DNA of 64,000 bases from JAJDXO01 sp965207535. GTDB lineage: Bacteria > Pseudomonadota > Alphaproteobacteria > Rhodospirillales > UBA2165. Both the position numbers and the translations under genes were made by a program. The notes under the pieces were generated by a model, which was given only the letters and a program-made list of their open reading frames with translations, did not search any database and was not told the DNA's origin. Location of the stretch: positions 1 through 64,000 of the forward strand of contig CBDBMR010000004.1 of the NCBI GenBank assembly GCA_965207535.1. Reading direction: 5' to 3'. Within the stretch, counting starts at the first letter, position 1, and every line of letters begins with the position of its first letter. Below, one piece after another: positions 33,136 to 42,928 of this stretch.

Positions 33136-36100
33136 TCAAACGGACCTCTTTCGTGCCCTCCAAGGCAAAAGACTCTTTGTGACTCTCTGTGTGGTGAATG
33201 TCTGCTGCAGCGACTTCTCGTTGTCCGATATGGCGCGTTTGAACGCATGCCTCTGCTGTTTTACGAACCGCCGCTTCAAATCTTCTAAGGAGCCGTTTCC
33301 AACTGCATATTGGTCGTAGTCCTGGGACATCCATGTCCTGGCACGCCGGTCGCTACAGGCTATGAACAAACGCCAAAAGGCATGAGCAGCCTCGGCCGTA
33401 TCAGCTTCGGCAAACTTCCGAAACCAATGGACGGCGAAGGCCTCTCTTTGGCCCATAATCCAGGAGTCATCATGTATATCCTGATATTCGCCTATCGACG
33501 GGCCGCTTGGCCATTCCGCATCCCCAGCGATAGTGGGTCGAACGAACATGGGCTGAAGAAAGGCAGCCCGGCGTCGGTGTGCTGGGCAAGACGAACTTTC
33601 GTCTGAAGAAATTCTCTGCCCTAACCAGTCGATCCGGCCGGAACTTCGGGCCGCAACGACGATATCGAGTAAATCTTCGTCGGTTCGCGCTTCGTCGAGG
33701 TCGCATAGTTCATCCAAGACGGATTCGACCGCAGGACAATCCGGCGCCATGAATGGAGCAAATTTCAATCTGTCGATCCCGGTAAGGCCGATGAACCTCG
33801 TGGACTGACACTCTCGCAGGGCACGCCACAAAGGAATTCCACGAGACGGGTCACGTTTCAATACGGCCTCACATAGCCCGACGAAAAACCCCTCGGCCAA
33901 TCGAACTCTCCGGCGAAATTCATCCGTGAGCCGGTCGATGCCATCAAGCCAGCGGTCCAACGCCTCTGGACAGAGGTCGAGAACCTGATCGAAGTCATCG
34001 GCGTGAAATCGGGTATGAAGAAATTGTGCCCCAGACTGCCGCGCCTGCCCGACGGCATTGATATAGGATTGAATGATCGTTCGTCGGCGCTCTTCATACT
34101 GTTCTGGCCTATTGACCCGTTCAAGGAGGGAACGGATATCATTCCCGTCGTCGCGATCTTCCACGATTTCACCGATCGTGAAATTGTAGTTCCCGGTGGA
34201 AGAGGCCTCATAGTCATGGAAGATATCGAGCCCCGATTCTGGAGCGTCCTTTTGGTATTGAGCCAGCGCGTTGGAAAGCAGATCCACAGCAAGCTGTGCT
34301 TCATCCGGGAGCCGCGCTTCCCGGGACAGGGCTTCCAGCAACAGGAAGGGGGCGATCCGAGCGGCAAAATCAGAAAATCGGCGACCACGGTGCGAGGCAA
34401 TGATACCTCTTGAACCCATGATGTTTACCATGTGCGGCTGTGAGCACGACCATGACCAGTCTCTTTGATCGAGAGCATGTCCCAAGCATTCTGCAGCGTT
34501 GGAACCCAGCAGGGCCCACGCTGCTTCAGAGGCGCCGTCTGAATCGGTGGAGAACAGGAGCTCGGAAAGGGCGTCGAACGCAGTTTCACTGAGATCCAAT
34601 TCGTATTCGACAAGGACGCTTGCTAATCGGTTCAACTTCCGCCTGTCGCCACCGCACAAAGCAATCAACTGATCGAGTTCGCTGGCGGACGGAGAATGGC
34701 AGACTCCCCCAAGACCCAGGAAGACGGGATCGATTTCTGAATCCAGAATTTTCGTCACTTGTTCTATAGGTGAGGCGCACTGAATTTCAGCAATCAGTAG
34801 GCCGGTCTGAATCAAGAGTTCGTCATCGTCAGATTCCCCGTGCCCTTGTTTCCTCAAGGTTTGCAGAGCTGCACTTTCTTCGTCCCTTACCAAGAGCATG
34901 ACTTCCGGGGCAGCGAGCGCGGAACCAAAACGCTGATCTGGCGTACGTTCTGCAAATTGCCTCAATCGAGCGCGCTCGCAGTTAGCAAGACAGTCTGGAT
35001 TGCATCTTGCAAGAGCGAGAGACAGGCGTTTCCATTGATCATCTTCGGACGTACGGTCCCTGCCCGTTGCCGTTTGGCTGAAATCGAAGCTCTCCGACAC
35101 TACCGTCAGTTCATCAATGAAGTCTTGGGGAACCTGAAAGCTCGGATCGAGCAAAGCATCCTTTGACTTATTTATCCGACCAAACATGGCAAGCGTCTTA
35201 TCACAAAGCACCCTCGCCACGTGTCTTCGTTCGAGCCGAAAGTAAGAGCGCGCAGGATCGGAGAGATAGTCTCGCTCGTATTCAAAGATGTGATCGATCT
35301 TGGGATCCATCGTCCAAGCCTCTTGCGCATCTTCGGAATATCCGGTGCGCCAAAGCAGGATGGATGCAATCCGCGCGTTGAGTTTCGGATGGTGGCCGGC
35401 TTCTACGGGAAGTGACCGTATTTCTTGGGATGCCGATCGAAGTCCTGCGGCTGTCTCTTCAGGATCAACGACATTGAGAATGTTCAGCCAGTACTGGGTT
35501 TCCTGTGCTGCCCCGCTACCAACGAGAGCAATTTGAATTGCCCCGTGAACGAAGAACTCGACGGCGTCCTTTAAGGGGCGTCCTTGCAACAGTTGAGCCG
35601 CCGCGACAATCAAATCTTCACCACTGTAGTCGACGATCTCGAAATTGCGGCACGCAATGGCGATCGTACCCGGCTCGGCTACACCTATACGCTCCTTCAG
35701 GCGTTTGCACCGGCGCGCGTAACGTGAGTTGTCGGTGCGATCTGCTTCGTCCCCCCTCTTCTCGAGAGAGATGCAGTCTAGCCATCTCGATACGCGTTCC
35801 GCGATGGTTGCTGCAACGGCGGGGTCAGCCTTGTCGACCGCAGCTAGTACGTCGATGGCGATGTGCCTTGCAGTCGTTAGCGAATGCCCGCGGGAGGTTT
35901 CGATGACATCGAGCATCGGCGTAACCAGTGCGGGCGCAAGGACTTCAAGGTCGCCAAGATGGCTCTCGGGAACGTTCTGAGAATGAAGCCAACGAGTGCA
36001 TAATGTGCCGAGCCATGCCGGTGATTCTGACTCGCTTCGCAGGAGGGCAATGGTCACAGCGGCGCGGAGAATCTCGGCGCGAACGTCATATCCAGCGATG

Positions 36101-37803
36101 GGATCAAGGAAGTTGTCGAGTATGGTTGCCGGCTGTTCGCCGGGCTTGGCCCTGTCCATCTGAGAGACCAGCGCAAGACCCACGGCATGGGAAACGAAAT
36201 CGGGGTCGAATTCCAGCTCACCGTCCCGGTCGAGGGTGGCGAATATGCCGTCGATAACGCCTGAAACCCGGTGATAAACCTGATCCGATGTTTGTATGGC
36301 CGAGGCGCTTAAGCTCTCGATGCGTTGACGTGTCGAGCGATTGCTTCCGTCTCTGTAGTCACGTGCCAGTTCCAGCAAGAACTGTCGCCATTCCGCCTCG
36401 CTGAAGGCACCGACCGATGCTTCTTGGATCGTGAATGCGCCGTAGGCCCAGAGAAGGCGATGGACGGTGACCTCTCCAACATCACCCAACTCCGACCTTA
36501 AACGGATGATGAGATCGAACATGCGCGGAATAGCGGCATGGTGAAGCAGCCGATCAGGCAAGTCGCCTCGGGAAAGGCCGGCGCCCTGCAGTTTCAGGTC
36601 CAATTCTCCGCCGGGTGTCAGATCGTAGTTTCCCACGTCGGTCCGATGGAGCGGAGCGATAAGGTTCGAAAGACGATGGAGCCGGTCCTCAAAAAAAGCG
36701 GTGCGCGTCGAAATCAGAGTTTGGACGCGTTGGTGGAAAGGAGCGTCTTCCAGCTGATGAAGGAGGCCGAGCCAATCACGCGAAGGGAGCTGGTTAATGC
36801 CATCGAAAAAGAGAAGGAACACATGGCCTTCATCGGCGGGCCGCGTTAGGAACCGTCCAACCCGTTTCTCCCAGTACAAAACGTCACGCACTTCCGAAAT
36901 ATCGTGCAGGTACCGCGCAATCAAATGTAGCGCTTCATTTCCCCCGGAATCCGCGTGGCCAAGGGCTGAGGAGGGGGCGAGCACAACTATAGGCAAGCTG
37001 TTTTGCCGATATTGCAGCCAATCCAGTGCAGCCCATGTCTTGCCCACACCTTCGGAGCCCACCAACGCCCCAACGGTGCCGTCATCAGAGCTATCGAGCC
37101 AAGAATCCAGGCTATCGATCAGGTTTGATCGGCGCACATGTCGTGCATTCTCGTCGCCGCCGGCCACATTCTGGCGAAACTTAGCCTGCGCCCTCCGACG
37201 CGAAGTCCAGATTTCTCGAAGGCGGCGATGACTGGAGTCTCGTACGGCGTCGTATCCGATCAACCAACTCTGGAGTTCTCTCTCGATGAGTTGCAGCGTG
37301 GAAGCGTACTCTGGCAGTTCCGATATTCGCTTGAGAAGGGGCCTGTGTTGTTCGCCGAACTCGGTCGAAAAAAATTCCGGGCAGCTGGCGGCGAGAGCGG
37401 CAAGCCTCGGCAAAGGACGCGGCAACCAGTCGATCGAGACTGTGGCGATGCCATTGCTCAGGCCGACCTCGCCCATGGCATCCTGGATCTGTTCAGGAAC
37501 TTCTAGAGTCGTAACCAAGAGCCAAGCTTCGAGATCGGGGTGGCGTTTGCATGCCTGATCGATTTCACCGCGGATGCTTCGCTCGTCGAGCCTCGAGTTC
37601 GACCCGTAGCGGCGGGCCTCGAACACAAGGTATCTTCCTCCAATGCCTGATACACCCCCGTCGCCTCCTCTCTGGTTGCCGGAACGGGCCTGCCTGAATG
37701 GAACCCTCAGCAAGGCACCCAGGGCGAATCCTGCAAGTCGTTCGAGATGCTTCGGATCGGCTTCCAACAGGATCGAACGGAGTTGATCGCACAAATCAGG
37801 CAT
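33136..37803 (-). CDS. Nuclease-STAND NTPase, candidate antiphage (Avs-like) protein
   Basis: Very large protein (1555 residues from ATG 37803, chosen for AGGGGAGCGTCCAT upstream). Residues about 25-110 resemble a PD-(D/E)xK nuclease: GNQRGGDGGVSGIGGRYLVFEARRY gives Asp48 and Glu62, with Arg at the usual Lys position. A P-loop NTPase follows: Walker A LVGSEGVGKTWA (about 247-258) and Walker B HVFLLFFDGINQLPS (about 327-341), then a sensor-like LISTRTAFF. The remaining 1100 residues are helical, repeat-like sensor sequence. Nuclease-STAND-repeat order is that of Avs-type antiviral sensors, which cleave DNA after recognising phage proteins. Assignment to Avs is by architecture only. Flanked by IS and integrase scars and by other defence genes. 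Confidence 0.7.
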   Translation of the reverse strand: MPDLCDQLRSILLEADPKHLERLAGFALGALLRVPFRQARSGNQRGGDGGVSGIGGRYLVFEARRYGSNSRLDERSIRGEIDQACKRHPDLEAWLLVTTLEVPEQIQDAMGEVGLSNGIATVSIDWLPRPLPRLAALAASCPEFFSTEFGEQHRPLLKRISELPEYASTLQLIERELQSWLIGYDAVRDSSHRRLREIWTSRRRAQAKFRQNVAGGDENARHVRRSNLIDSLDSWLDSSDDGTVGALVGSEGVGKTWAALDWLQYRQNSLPIVVLAPSSALGHADSGGNEALHLIARYLHDISEVRDVLYWEKRVGRFLTRPADEGHVFLLFFDGINQLPSRDWLGLLHQLEDAPFHQRVQTLISTRTAFFEDRLHRLSNLIAPLHRTDVGNYDLTPGGELDLKLQGAGLSRGDLPDRLLHHAAIPRMFDLIIRLRSELGDVGEVTVHRLLWAYGAFTIQEASVGAFSEAEWRQFLLELARDYRDGSNRSTRQRIESLSASAIQTSDQVYHRVSGVIDGIFATLDRDGELEFDPDFVSHAVGLALVSQMDRAKPGEQPATILDNFLDPIAGYDVRAEILRAAVTIALLRSESESPAWLGTLCTRWLHSQNVPESHLGDLEVLAPALVTPMLDVIETSRGHSLTTARHIAIDVLAAVDKADPAVAATIAERVSRWLDCISLEKRGDEADRTDNSRYARRCKRLKERIGVAEPGTIAIACRNFEIVDYSGEDLIVAAAQLLQGRPLKDAVEFFVHGAIQIALVGSGAAQETQYWLNILNVVDPEETAAGLRSASQEIRSLPVEAGHHPKLNARIASILLWRTGYSEDAQEAWTMDPKIDHIFEYERDYLSDPARSYFRLERRHVARVLCDKTLAMFGRINKSKDALLDPSFQVPQDFIDELTVVSESFDFSQTATGRDRTSEDDQWKRLSLALARCNPDCLANCERARLRQFAERTPDQRFGSALAAPEVMLLVRDEESAALQTLRKQGHGESDDDELLIQTGLLIAEIQCASPIEQVTKILDSEIDPVFLGLGGVCHSPSASELDQLIALCGGDRRKLNRLASVLVEYELDLSETAFDALSELLFSTDSDGASEAAWALLGSNAAECLGHALDQRDWSWSCSQPHMVNIMGSRGIIASHRGRRFSDFAARIAPFLLLEALSREARLPDEAQLAVDLLSNALAQYQKDAPESGLDIFHDYEASSTGNYNFTIGEIVEDRDDGNDIRSLLERVNRPEQYEERRRTIIQSYINAVGQARQSGAQFLHTRFHADDFDQVLDLCPEALDRWLDGIDRLTDEFRRRVRLAEGFFVGLCEAVLKRDPSRGIPLWRALRECQSTRFIGLTGIDRLKFAPFMAPDCPAVESVLDELCDLDEARTDEDLLDIVVAARSSGRIDWLGQRISSDESSSCPAHRRRAAFLQPMFVRPTIAGDAEWPSGPSIGEYQDIHDDSWIMGQREAFAVHWFRKFAEADTAEAAHAFWRLFIACSDRRARTWMSQDYDQYAVGNGSLEDLKRRFVKQQRHAFKRAISDNEKSLQQTFTTQRVTKSLLPWRARKRSV

Positions 37804-37830
37804 ATGGACGCTCCCCTGCATACCGATCAT

Positions 37831-38327
37831 TCCGGGTTGGCAGCTCGATCGTGTGCCAAACGTACCTGGAAATGCAGCGTCCTCGCTCGGATGCTGTTCC
37901 TATACGGTCTGTGTCCTATAACCGAAAATCCACAGCGCGGTGTCAAGACACGCTCAAGAGGCAACACGCGCGAGCCCTAGATCCAGGCAGTCATTAGGAA
38001 CCTGTTCTAAGTACATAGTCACTAATCCCAAAGCCCGAACGATGTCGCCATCATCAGACAAGGTGACCGGACTTCGGTTATTCTGCATTTATTTCTCCTG
38101 CTTGTGGTCAAATGATATTGATCTCTGTTTGTCTGGCGAGGAACTGGGGGTAGCAAGTGTGACGTGAGACTTAACTTCTCTCTAGTCATGGGGAGAGACC
38201 GGTTCCGGGCGATAGTGTAGGAAGCAGGAGGTGACGGATCAATGCAGGGAGGCGCGCGCACCGGCAGCGTGACTTGCCCGGCCAGCATCCTTTACGGAAG
38301 GCGTAAAACACAGTACGGTCGGCAAGC
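37831..38327. other. Intergenic region before higBA
   Basis: About 500 bp without a recognisable gene. It should contain the promoter of the leftward NTPase gene and that of the rightward higBA operon. The leader-like block at 38202-38234 matches 25442-25474. The rest is AT-richer than the flanking genes. Confidence 0.4.
38202..38234 (+). promoter_or_regulatory. Leader/RBS block shared with 25442-25474
   Basis: TTCCGGGCG, ATAGTGTAGG, AAGCAGGAGGTGAC. It carries a strong Shine-Dalgarno sequence but is not followed by a good start codon at the usual spacing, so here it looks like a relic of a lost gene start. Confidence 0.45.
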
Positions 38328-38606
38328 ATGATTCGAAGCTTCAAGGATCGGGATACGCGCCGCTTCTTCGAGGGGCGGCGCGTCGCGGCATTCCAGGGCT
38401 TCGCCGGTCAGGCCGTGCGCCGGCTGATTTTGCTGGATGGCGCGGAGACGCTTGGCGACCTCGCCGCGCTGCCGAGCAACCGGCTCGAAGCGTTGCGCGG
38501 CGACCGCGCCGGTCAGCACAGCATTCGGATCAACGCGCAATGGCGTGTCTGCTTTCGTTGGACGGACGAAGGGCCGTGCGACGTGGAGATAGTGGATTAT
38601 CACTGA
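38328..38606 (+). CDS. higB: HigB toxin (RelE/ParE superfamily)
   Basis: 92-residue mRNA-cleaving toxin. MIRSFKDRDTRRFFEGRRV is the typical HigB start, followed by LILLDGAETLGDLAALPSNRLEALRGDRAGQHSIRINAQWRVCFRWTDEGPCDVEIVDYH. The NxLExLxGdR, SIRIN-QWR-CF and VEIVDYH motifs are those of the plasmid-maintenance killer family. It precedes its antitoxin gene by 18 bp. The gene starts the rightward operon that continues into the restriction-modification gene. Confidence 0.93.
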   Translation: MIRSFKDRDTRRFFEGRRVAAFQGFAGQAVRRLILLDGAETLGDLAALPSNRLEALRGDRAGQHSIRINAQWRVCFRWTDEGPCDVEIVDYH

Positions 38607-38624
38607 GGGAGGAGGAGATTTGAC

Positions 38625-38930
38625 ATGAACGCCAGGAACGGAATGAGGCCGGTGCATCCCGGCGAAATCCTGCGCGGCGAGCTTGATGAACTCGGGCTGT
38701 CGGCCAACGCGCTGTCGAAGGCGCTGGGCGTGCCGGTGAACCGGGTGACGATGATCCTGAACGGCCAGCGGGGCGTGAGCGCGGACACGGCGCTGCGGCT
38801 GGCGCGGTATTTCGGGACGACGCCGCAACTTTGGCTGAATTTGCAGAAGACGTGGGAGCTTCGCCAAGCGGAGATCGCGGCGGGCCGGGAGATCGCGAAA
38901 CGCGTGACGCCCCGGCAGTCGGCGGCGTAG
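38625..38930 (+). CDS. higA: HigA antitoxin (XRE family)
   Basis: 101-residue antitoxin. RPVHPGEILRGELDELGLSANALSKALGVPVNRVTMILNGQRGVSADTALRLARYFGTTPQLWLNLQ is the canonical HigA helix-turn-helix core. It neutralises HigB and represses its own promoter. Its stop is only 12 bp before the MmeI-like gene, so it may also set the expression level of the restriction enzyme. It starts at ATG 38625 after GGAGGAGATTTGAC, a strong ribosome site. Confidence 0.93.
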   Translation: MNARNGMRPVHPGEILRGELDELGLSANALSKALGVPVNRVTMILNGQRGVSADTALRLARYFGTTPQLWLNLQKTWELRQAEIAAGREIAKRVTPRQSAA

Positions 38931-38942
38931 CGGAGCGGCCTG

Positions 38943-41723
38943 ATGCGCCTGTCGTGGAACGAGGTTCGCGCCCGCGCCGCCGTCTTCGCCGAGGACTGGA
39001 AGGACGCGGCCTACGAAAAGGGCGAGACGCAGAGCTTCTACAACGCCTTCTTCGACGTGTTCGGAGTGCAGCGGCGGAACGTCGCCCGCTACGAGCAGCA
39101 CGTCGCCAAGCTGGACAACCATTCGGGCTTCATCGACCTGTTCTGGCCGGGCGTGCTGCTCGTCGAACAGAAGAGCGCCGGGCGCGATCTCCGCAAAGCC
39201 TACGAACAGGCCGGGGAGTATTTCGACGCGCTGCCGGAACGCGAGCGCCCGCGCTTCATCCTGGTGAGCGACTTCCGGACCTTCGAGCTGCACGATCTCG
39301 ACGAGCGGGAGACCGCCGCCTTCCCGCTCGCCGACCTGCCCGCCCATGTCGAGTCGTTCGGCTTCATCCTCGGGGTGCAGCGCCGCACATTCCGCGACCA
39401 GCACCCGGCGAACATCGAGGCCGCCGAACTGGTCGGGCGGCTGCACGACGCGCTCGACGCGGCCGGCTACCAGGGCCACGATCTCGAACGCTTCCTGGTG
39501 CGGATCGTCTTCTGCCTGTTCGCCGACGACACCGGCATTTTCGAGCCGCGCGACATCTTCCTCGACTTCATCGAGACGCGGACGAGCGAGGACGGGGCCG
39601 ACCTCGGGCCGTGGCTCGCGCAACTGTTCGAGGTGCTCGACACGCCGGAGGACGGGCGCGCGGCGACCCTCGACGAAGACCTCGCCCGGTTCCCCTACGT
39701 CAACGGCGCGCTGTTCGACGAACCGCTCAGGATTCCATCCTTCGACGCAGGGATGCGCGGGGCGTTGCTCGACGCCTGCCGTTTCGACTGGTCGAACATC
39801 TCGCCGGCGATCTTCGGCGCGCTCTTTCAGTCGGTCATGGACCCGGCGGAGCGCCGCGCCCAGGGGGCGCACTACACGACCGAGAAGAACATCCTCAAGG
39901 TGATCGAGCCCCTGTTCATGGACGACCTGCGGGCCGAATTCGAACGCCTGAAGGCGCGGCGCGACAACCGCCGCCGGCCCGACCTGCTGCGCTTCCAGGA
40001 ACGGCTCGGCGCACTCCGCTTCCTCGACCCGGCCTGCGGCTGCGGCAACTTTCTCATCATCGCCTACCGGGAATTGCGGCTGCTCGAAATCGAGGTGCTG
40101 AAGGAGGTGTACGCCAGCGGCCAGCTCGACGCCCTGGCGGAGACGCTGTCGCTGGTGGACGTAGATCAGTTCTACGGCATCGAGCTTGGCGAGTTCCCGG
40201 CCCGCATCGCGGAGACGGCGCTGTGGATGATGGACCACATCATGAACAACCGGCTGAGCCTTGCGCTCGGTGAAACCTTCGTCCGCATTCCGCTCGAGAA
40301 GTCGCCCCACATCGTCCACGGCGACGCGCTGGAAACCGACTGGGCCGAACTGCTGCCGCCGGGCGATTGCTCGTTCGTGCTGGGCAATCCGCCGTTCGTG
40401 GGCTCCAAGTACCAGACGGCGGAACAGCGCGCCCAGGTGCGCGAAATTGCCGCGCTCGGCAAGAGCGGCGGCACGCTCGATTACGTCGCCGCGTGGTTCA
40501 TCAAGGCGGGCGAGTATGTGAAGGGCGGCGGGGCCCGGATCGGCTTTGTCGCCACCAACTCGATCACCCAGGGCGAACAGGTGGCGCAGCTATGGCCGGT
40601 CCTGTTCGAGCGCTGCAAGCTGGAGATCGCCTTCGCCCACCGGACCTTCGCCTGGGGATCGGACGCGCGCGGCAAGGCGCATGTGCATGTGGTCATTCTC
40701 GGCCTCGACCGGCGGGAGGCCGCGCGGGCGGAGAAGCGGCTGTTCAGCTATCCCGACATCAACGGCGACCCGGAGGAAAGCCGTCACGCGGCGCTGTCGC
40801 CGTACCTGTTCGATGCGGGCGGGTTGTCCGACCCGCATTTGGTGGTGCGGGAGGAAAGCGGGCCGATCAATGGGATGTCACAGCTTCTCACCGGCTCACA
40901 GCCAATCGACGATGGGCAATACATTTTCGACGCGGCGGAACGCGCCACGTTTTTGGAGGCGGAGCCGGACGCCGCGCCGTGGCTTCGGCCTTTCATCGGA
41001 GCGCGGGAATACTTGCAGGGCGCCGAGCGGTGGATTTTGGCGCTGCACGACGCGCCGCCCGAAGTGCTGTCGCGGCTGCCCCAAGTGCGGGAGCGGATCG
41101 CTGCCGTTCGGGCGTTTCGGCGGGAAAGCAAACGCAAATCAACCTTGAAGCTGGCCGACACACCGACGCTCTGGCAGGTCAACGTGCTTCCCGACGCGCC
41201 GTTTCTGGTGATTCCGGAAGTCAGTTCGGAACGCCGGGAGTACGCGCCCATCGGCTGGCTGGAGCCGCCGGTCATTCCGAGCAATCTCGTGCGGATTCTG
41301 CAAAACGCGAGCTTGGCCAATTTCGCGCTGCTCACGTCGTCCATGCACATGGCGTGGCTGCGCCATATCGGCGGACGACTCAAGAGCGACTACCGCTACT
41401 CCATCGGCCTCGTCTACAACACCTTTCCGCTGCCGCCCAAGGACTCGAACCTGTCAAAATTGGGGCCGCTCGCCCAGGCCGTGCTGGACGCCCGCGTCGC
41501 TCATCCGGGCGCGACGCTCGCCGACCTCTACGACCCGGACCTGATGCCGCCGAACCTGCGCCGGGCGCATCAGGCGCTCGACCGCGCCGTGGACCGGCTC
41601 TACCGGCGCTCGGGGTTCGCGTCCGAGCGCGAGCGCGTCGAACATCTGTTCATGCTGTATGAGAAGATGCGGGCGCCCTTGGAAATCGGTATGAAGAGGA
41701 AACCACGCCGACGGCGAAAGTGA
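38943..41723 (+). CDS. MmeI-like type IIL/IIG restriction-modification enzyme
   Basis: Single-chain restriction and DNA-methyltransferase protein of 926 residues. The N-terminal nuclease domain has SGFIDLFWPGVLLVEQKSAG: Asp65, Glu75 and Lys77 form the D...ExK site as in MmeI. A helical connector follows. The gamma-class adenine methyltransferase has motif I LDPACGCGNFL (about residues 359-369) and motif IV VLGNPPFVG (about 479-487). The target-recognition part and C-terminal helices (RRAHQALDRAVDRLYRR) complete the family layout. All catalytic residues are present, so it should both modify and cut. An alternative reading, as a DISARM-type methylase, is disfavoured by the intact nuclease site. 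Confidence 0.85.
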   Translation: MRLSWNEVRARAAVFAEDWKDAAYEKGETQSFYNAFFDVFGVQRRNVARYEQHVAKLDNHSGFIDLFWPGVLLVEQKSAGRDLRKAYEQAGEYFDALPERERPRFILVSDFRTFELHDLDERETAAFPLADLPAHVESFGFILGVQRRTFRDQHPANIEAAELVGRLHDALDAAGYQGHDLERFLVRIVFCLFADDTGIFEPRDIFLDFIETRTSEDGADLGPWLAQLFEVLDTPEDGRAATLDEDLARFPYVNGALFDEPLRIPSFDAGMRGALLDACRFDWSNISPAIFGALFQSVMDPAERRAQGAHYTTEKNILKVIEPLFMDDLRAEFERLKARRDNRRRPDLLRFQERLGALRFLDPACGCGNFLIIAYRELRLLEIEVLKEVYASGQLDALAETLSLVDVDQFYGIELGEFPARIAETALWMMDHIMNNRLSLALGETFVRIPLEKSPHIVHGDALETDWAELLPPGDCSFVLGNPPFVGSKYQTAEQRAQVREIAALGKSGGTLDYVAAWFIKAGEYVKGGGARIGFVATNSITQGEQVAQLWPVLFERCKLEIAFAHRTFAWGSDARGKAHVHVVILGLDRREAARAEKRLFSYPDINGDPEESRHAALSPYLFDAGGLSDPHLVVREESGPINGMSQLLTGSQPIDDGQYIFDAAERATFLEAEPDAAPWLRPFIGAREYLQGAERWILALHDAPPEVLSRLPQVRERIAAVRAFRRESKRKSTLKLADTPTLWQVNVLPDAPFLVIPEVSSERREYAPIGWLEPPVIPSNLVRILQNASLANFALLTSSMHMAWLRHIGGRLKSDYRYSIGLVYNTFPLPPKDSNLSKLGPLAQAVLDARVAHPGATLADLYDPDLMPPNLRRAHQALDRAVDRLYRRSGFASERERVEHLFMLYEKMRAPLEIGMKRKPRRRRK

Positions 41724-41777
41724 TGACTTTTTTGCGATGGTCTTGGTTTGGCTTGGCGGATCACGAGAACGAATCCG

Positions 41778-42878
41778 ATGGATAAAAGCTATCTCTGGCC
41801 GAGTACGCTTCTTTTGCCGGTACGACCCCCAAAGATCGTATACCTAGATTTGAATCATTGGATCACTCTGGCGCAAATCGCCTCTGGCAGCCGTGATGGA
41901 GCAAGAGATAAGGAAATCCTTACCTTTTGCTTTACTTCTGCCGACAATGGGGACGCTATTTTTCCGATTTCACTAAGCATTTTTACGGAAATACTTAAGA
42001 CAAAGAACCGTCAGATACGCCTAAATCTCCGTAAAGTCATTGAAAGGCTGAGCCAGTACATGGTTGTGACAAACCGGTTCGTAGTCGCAACTCATGAAAT
42101 TGAAGCTCTCCTGGACAAAAAGGTCGGCCCTAATCCTGTACCGATCAACACGATGGATTACCTGGATTGGGGCGTATTTTGGGCTTTGGGTATTGATGGT
42201 GGCATTAGGGTCAGGTCAGAAGCCGGCGAAGACGTTACAGCCACAGTTCGTCAATCGTTTACCGGTGGCCCGAAAGCGTTCGATAAGATGGTGAATAATG
42301 CGGGATTGGAGCTGAATCGACAGGTGCTCGATGGTCCACCGCCGGACGAAGAGCTTGAATTTCGACGACTAGGTTACAACCCCGAAGCGATACTTGAGTT
42401 GTATGATCGTGAAGCTACATACGAAGCGGAGTGGGCACGTCTACTCGACAAAAACTCGAAATGGAGGCGTGGTCGCCTGAGCGATCTTGTTTCAGCCCGA
42501 GAAGTAGCTTTTCATATCAACAGCATTCTCAAGAGAGGATGTAATGAGCGCAATATTGACTCTCTCCAATGTCTGTTTTCTTCAGTCGAAGATACACGCA
42601 ATGCGTTCAATTCCATGCCCAGCTTCGATACCTCGGTGACGTTAAAGACATTTATTCACCGAAATGGCAGCCATCGTTGGAGCAATAACGATATTCATGA
42701 CATTCATGCTTTAGCGGTAACGTTGCCGTATTGCGATATTGTTGTGACTGATCGTGCAATGGCATCACAGGCGATACAATCCAAATTGGCTGAAAAATTG
42801 AGTACGGTAGTGCTTAGCAAGCTTTCCGATCTTCCCAAACATGGCGTAATTCCGGCGTTCACTCCCCTGGGCCTATGA
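41778..42878 (+). CDS. PIN-like nuclease-domain protein, probable defence gene
   Basis: 366 residues from ATG 41778, 54 bp after the MmeI-like gene. The GC content is visibly lower than its upstream neighbours. The N-terminal PPKIVYLDLNHWITLAQ places an Asp (residue 24) after a beta-strand, and the C-terminal NDIHDIHALAVTLPYCDIVVTDRAMASQ supplies further acidic residues. That spacing is how PIN-type RNases arrange their metal site, with a long helical insert between. I do not recognise a named family. Position at the end of a HigBA-MmeI operon suggests a defence or abortive-infection role. The 3' end abuts an IS110 element and is intact. Confidence 0.6.
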   Translation: MDKSYLWPSTLLLPVRPPKIVYLDLNHWITLAQIASGSRDGARDKEILTFCFTSADNGDAIFPISLSIFTEILKTKNRQIRLNLRKVIERLSQYMVVTNRFVVATHEIEALLDKKVGPNPVPINTMDYLDWGVFWALGIDGGIRVRSEAGEDVTATVRQSFTGGPKAFDKMVNNAGLELNRQVLDGPPPDEELEFRRLGYNPEAILELYDREATYEAEWARLLDKNSKWRRGRLSDLVSAREVAFHINSILKRGCNERNIDSLQCLFSSVEDTRNAFNSMPSFDTSVTLKTFIHRNGSHRWSNNDIHDIHALAVTLPYCDIVVTDRAMASQAIQSKLAEKLSTVVLSKLSDLPKHGVIPAFTPLGL

Positions 42879-42928
42879 TGCGGGGTCGTGGGCGCCGCGC
42901 CCCGTTAGGCTAAGCAAGGAGAGTGACC

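Noticed and set aside
38292..40319. 675-codon open frame on the minus strand
   Set aside because: Antisense to higBA and the MmeI-like gene, which have complete family signatures.
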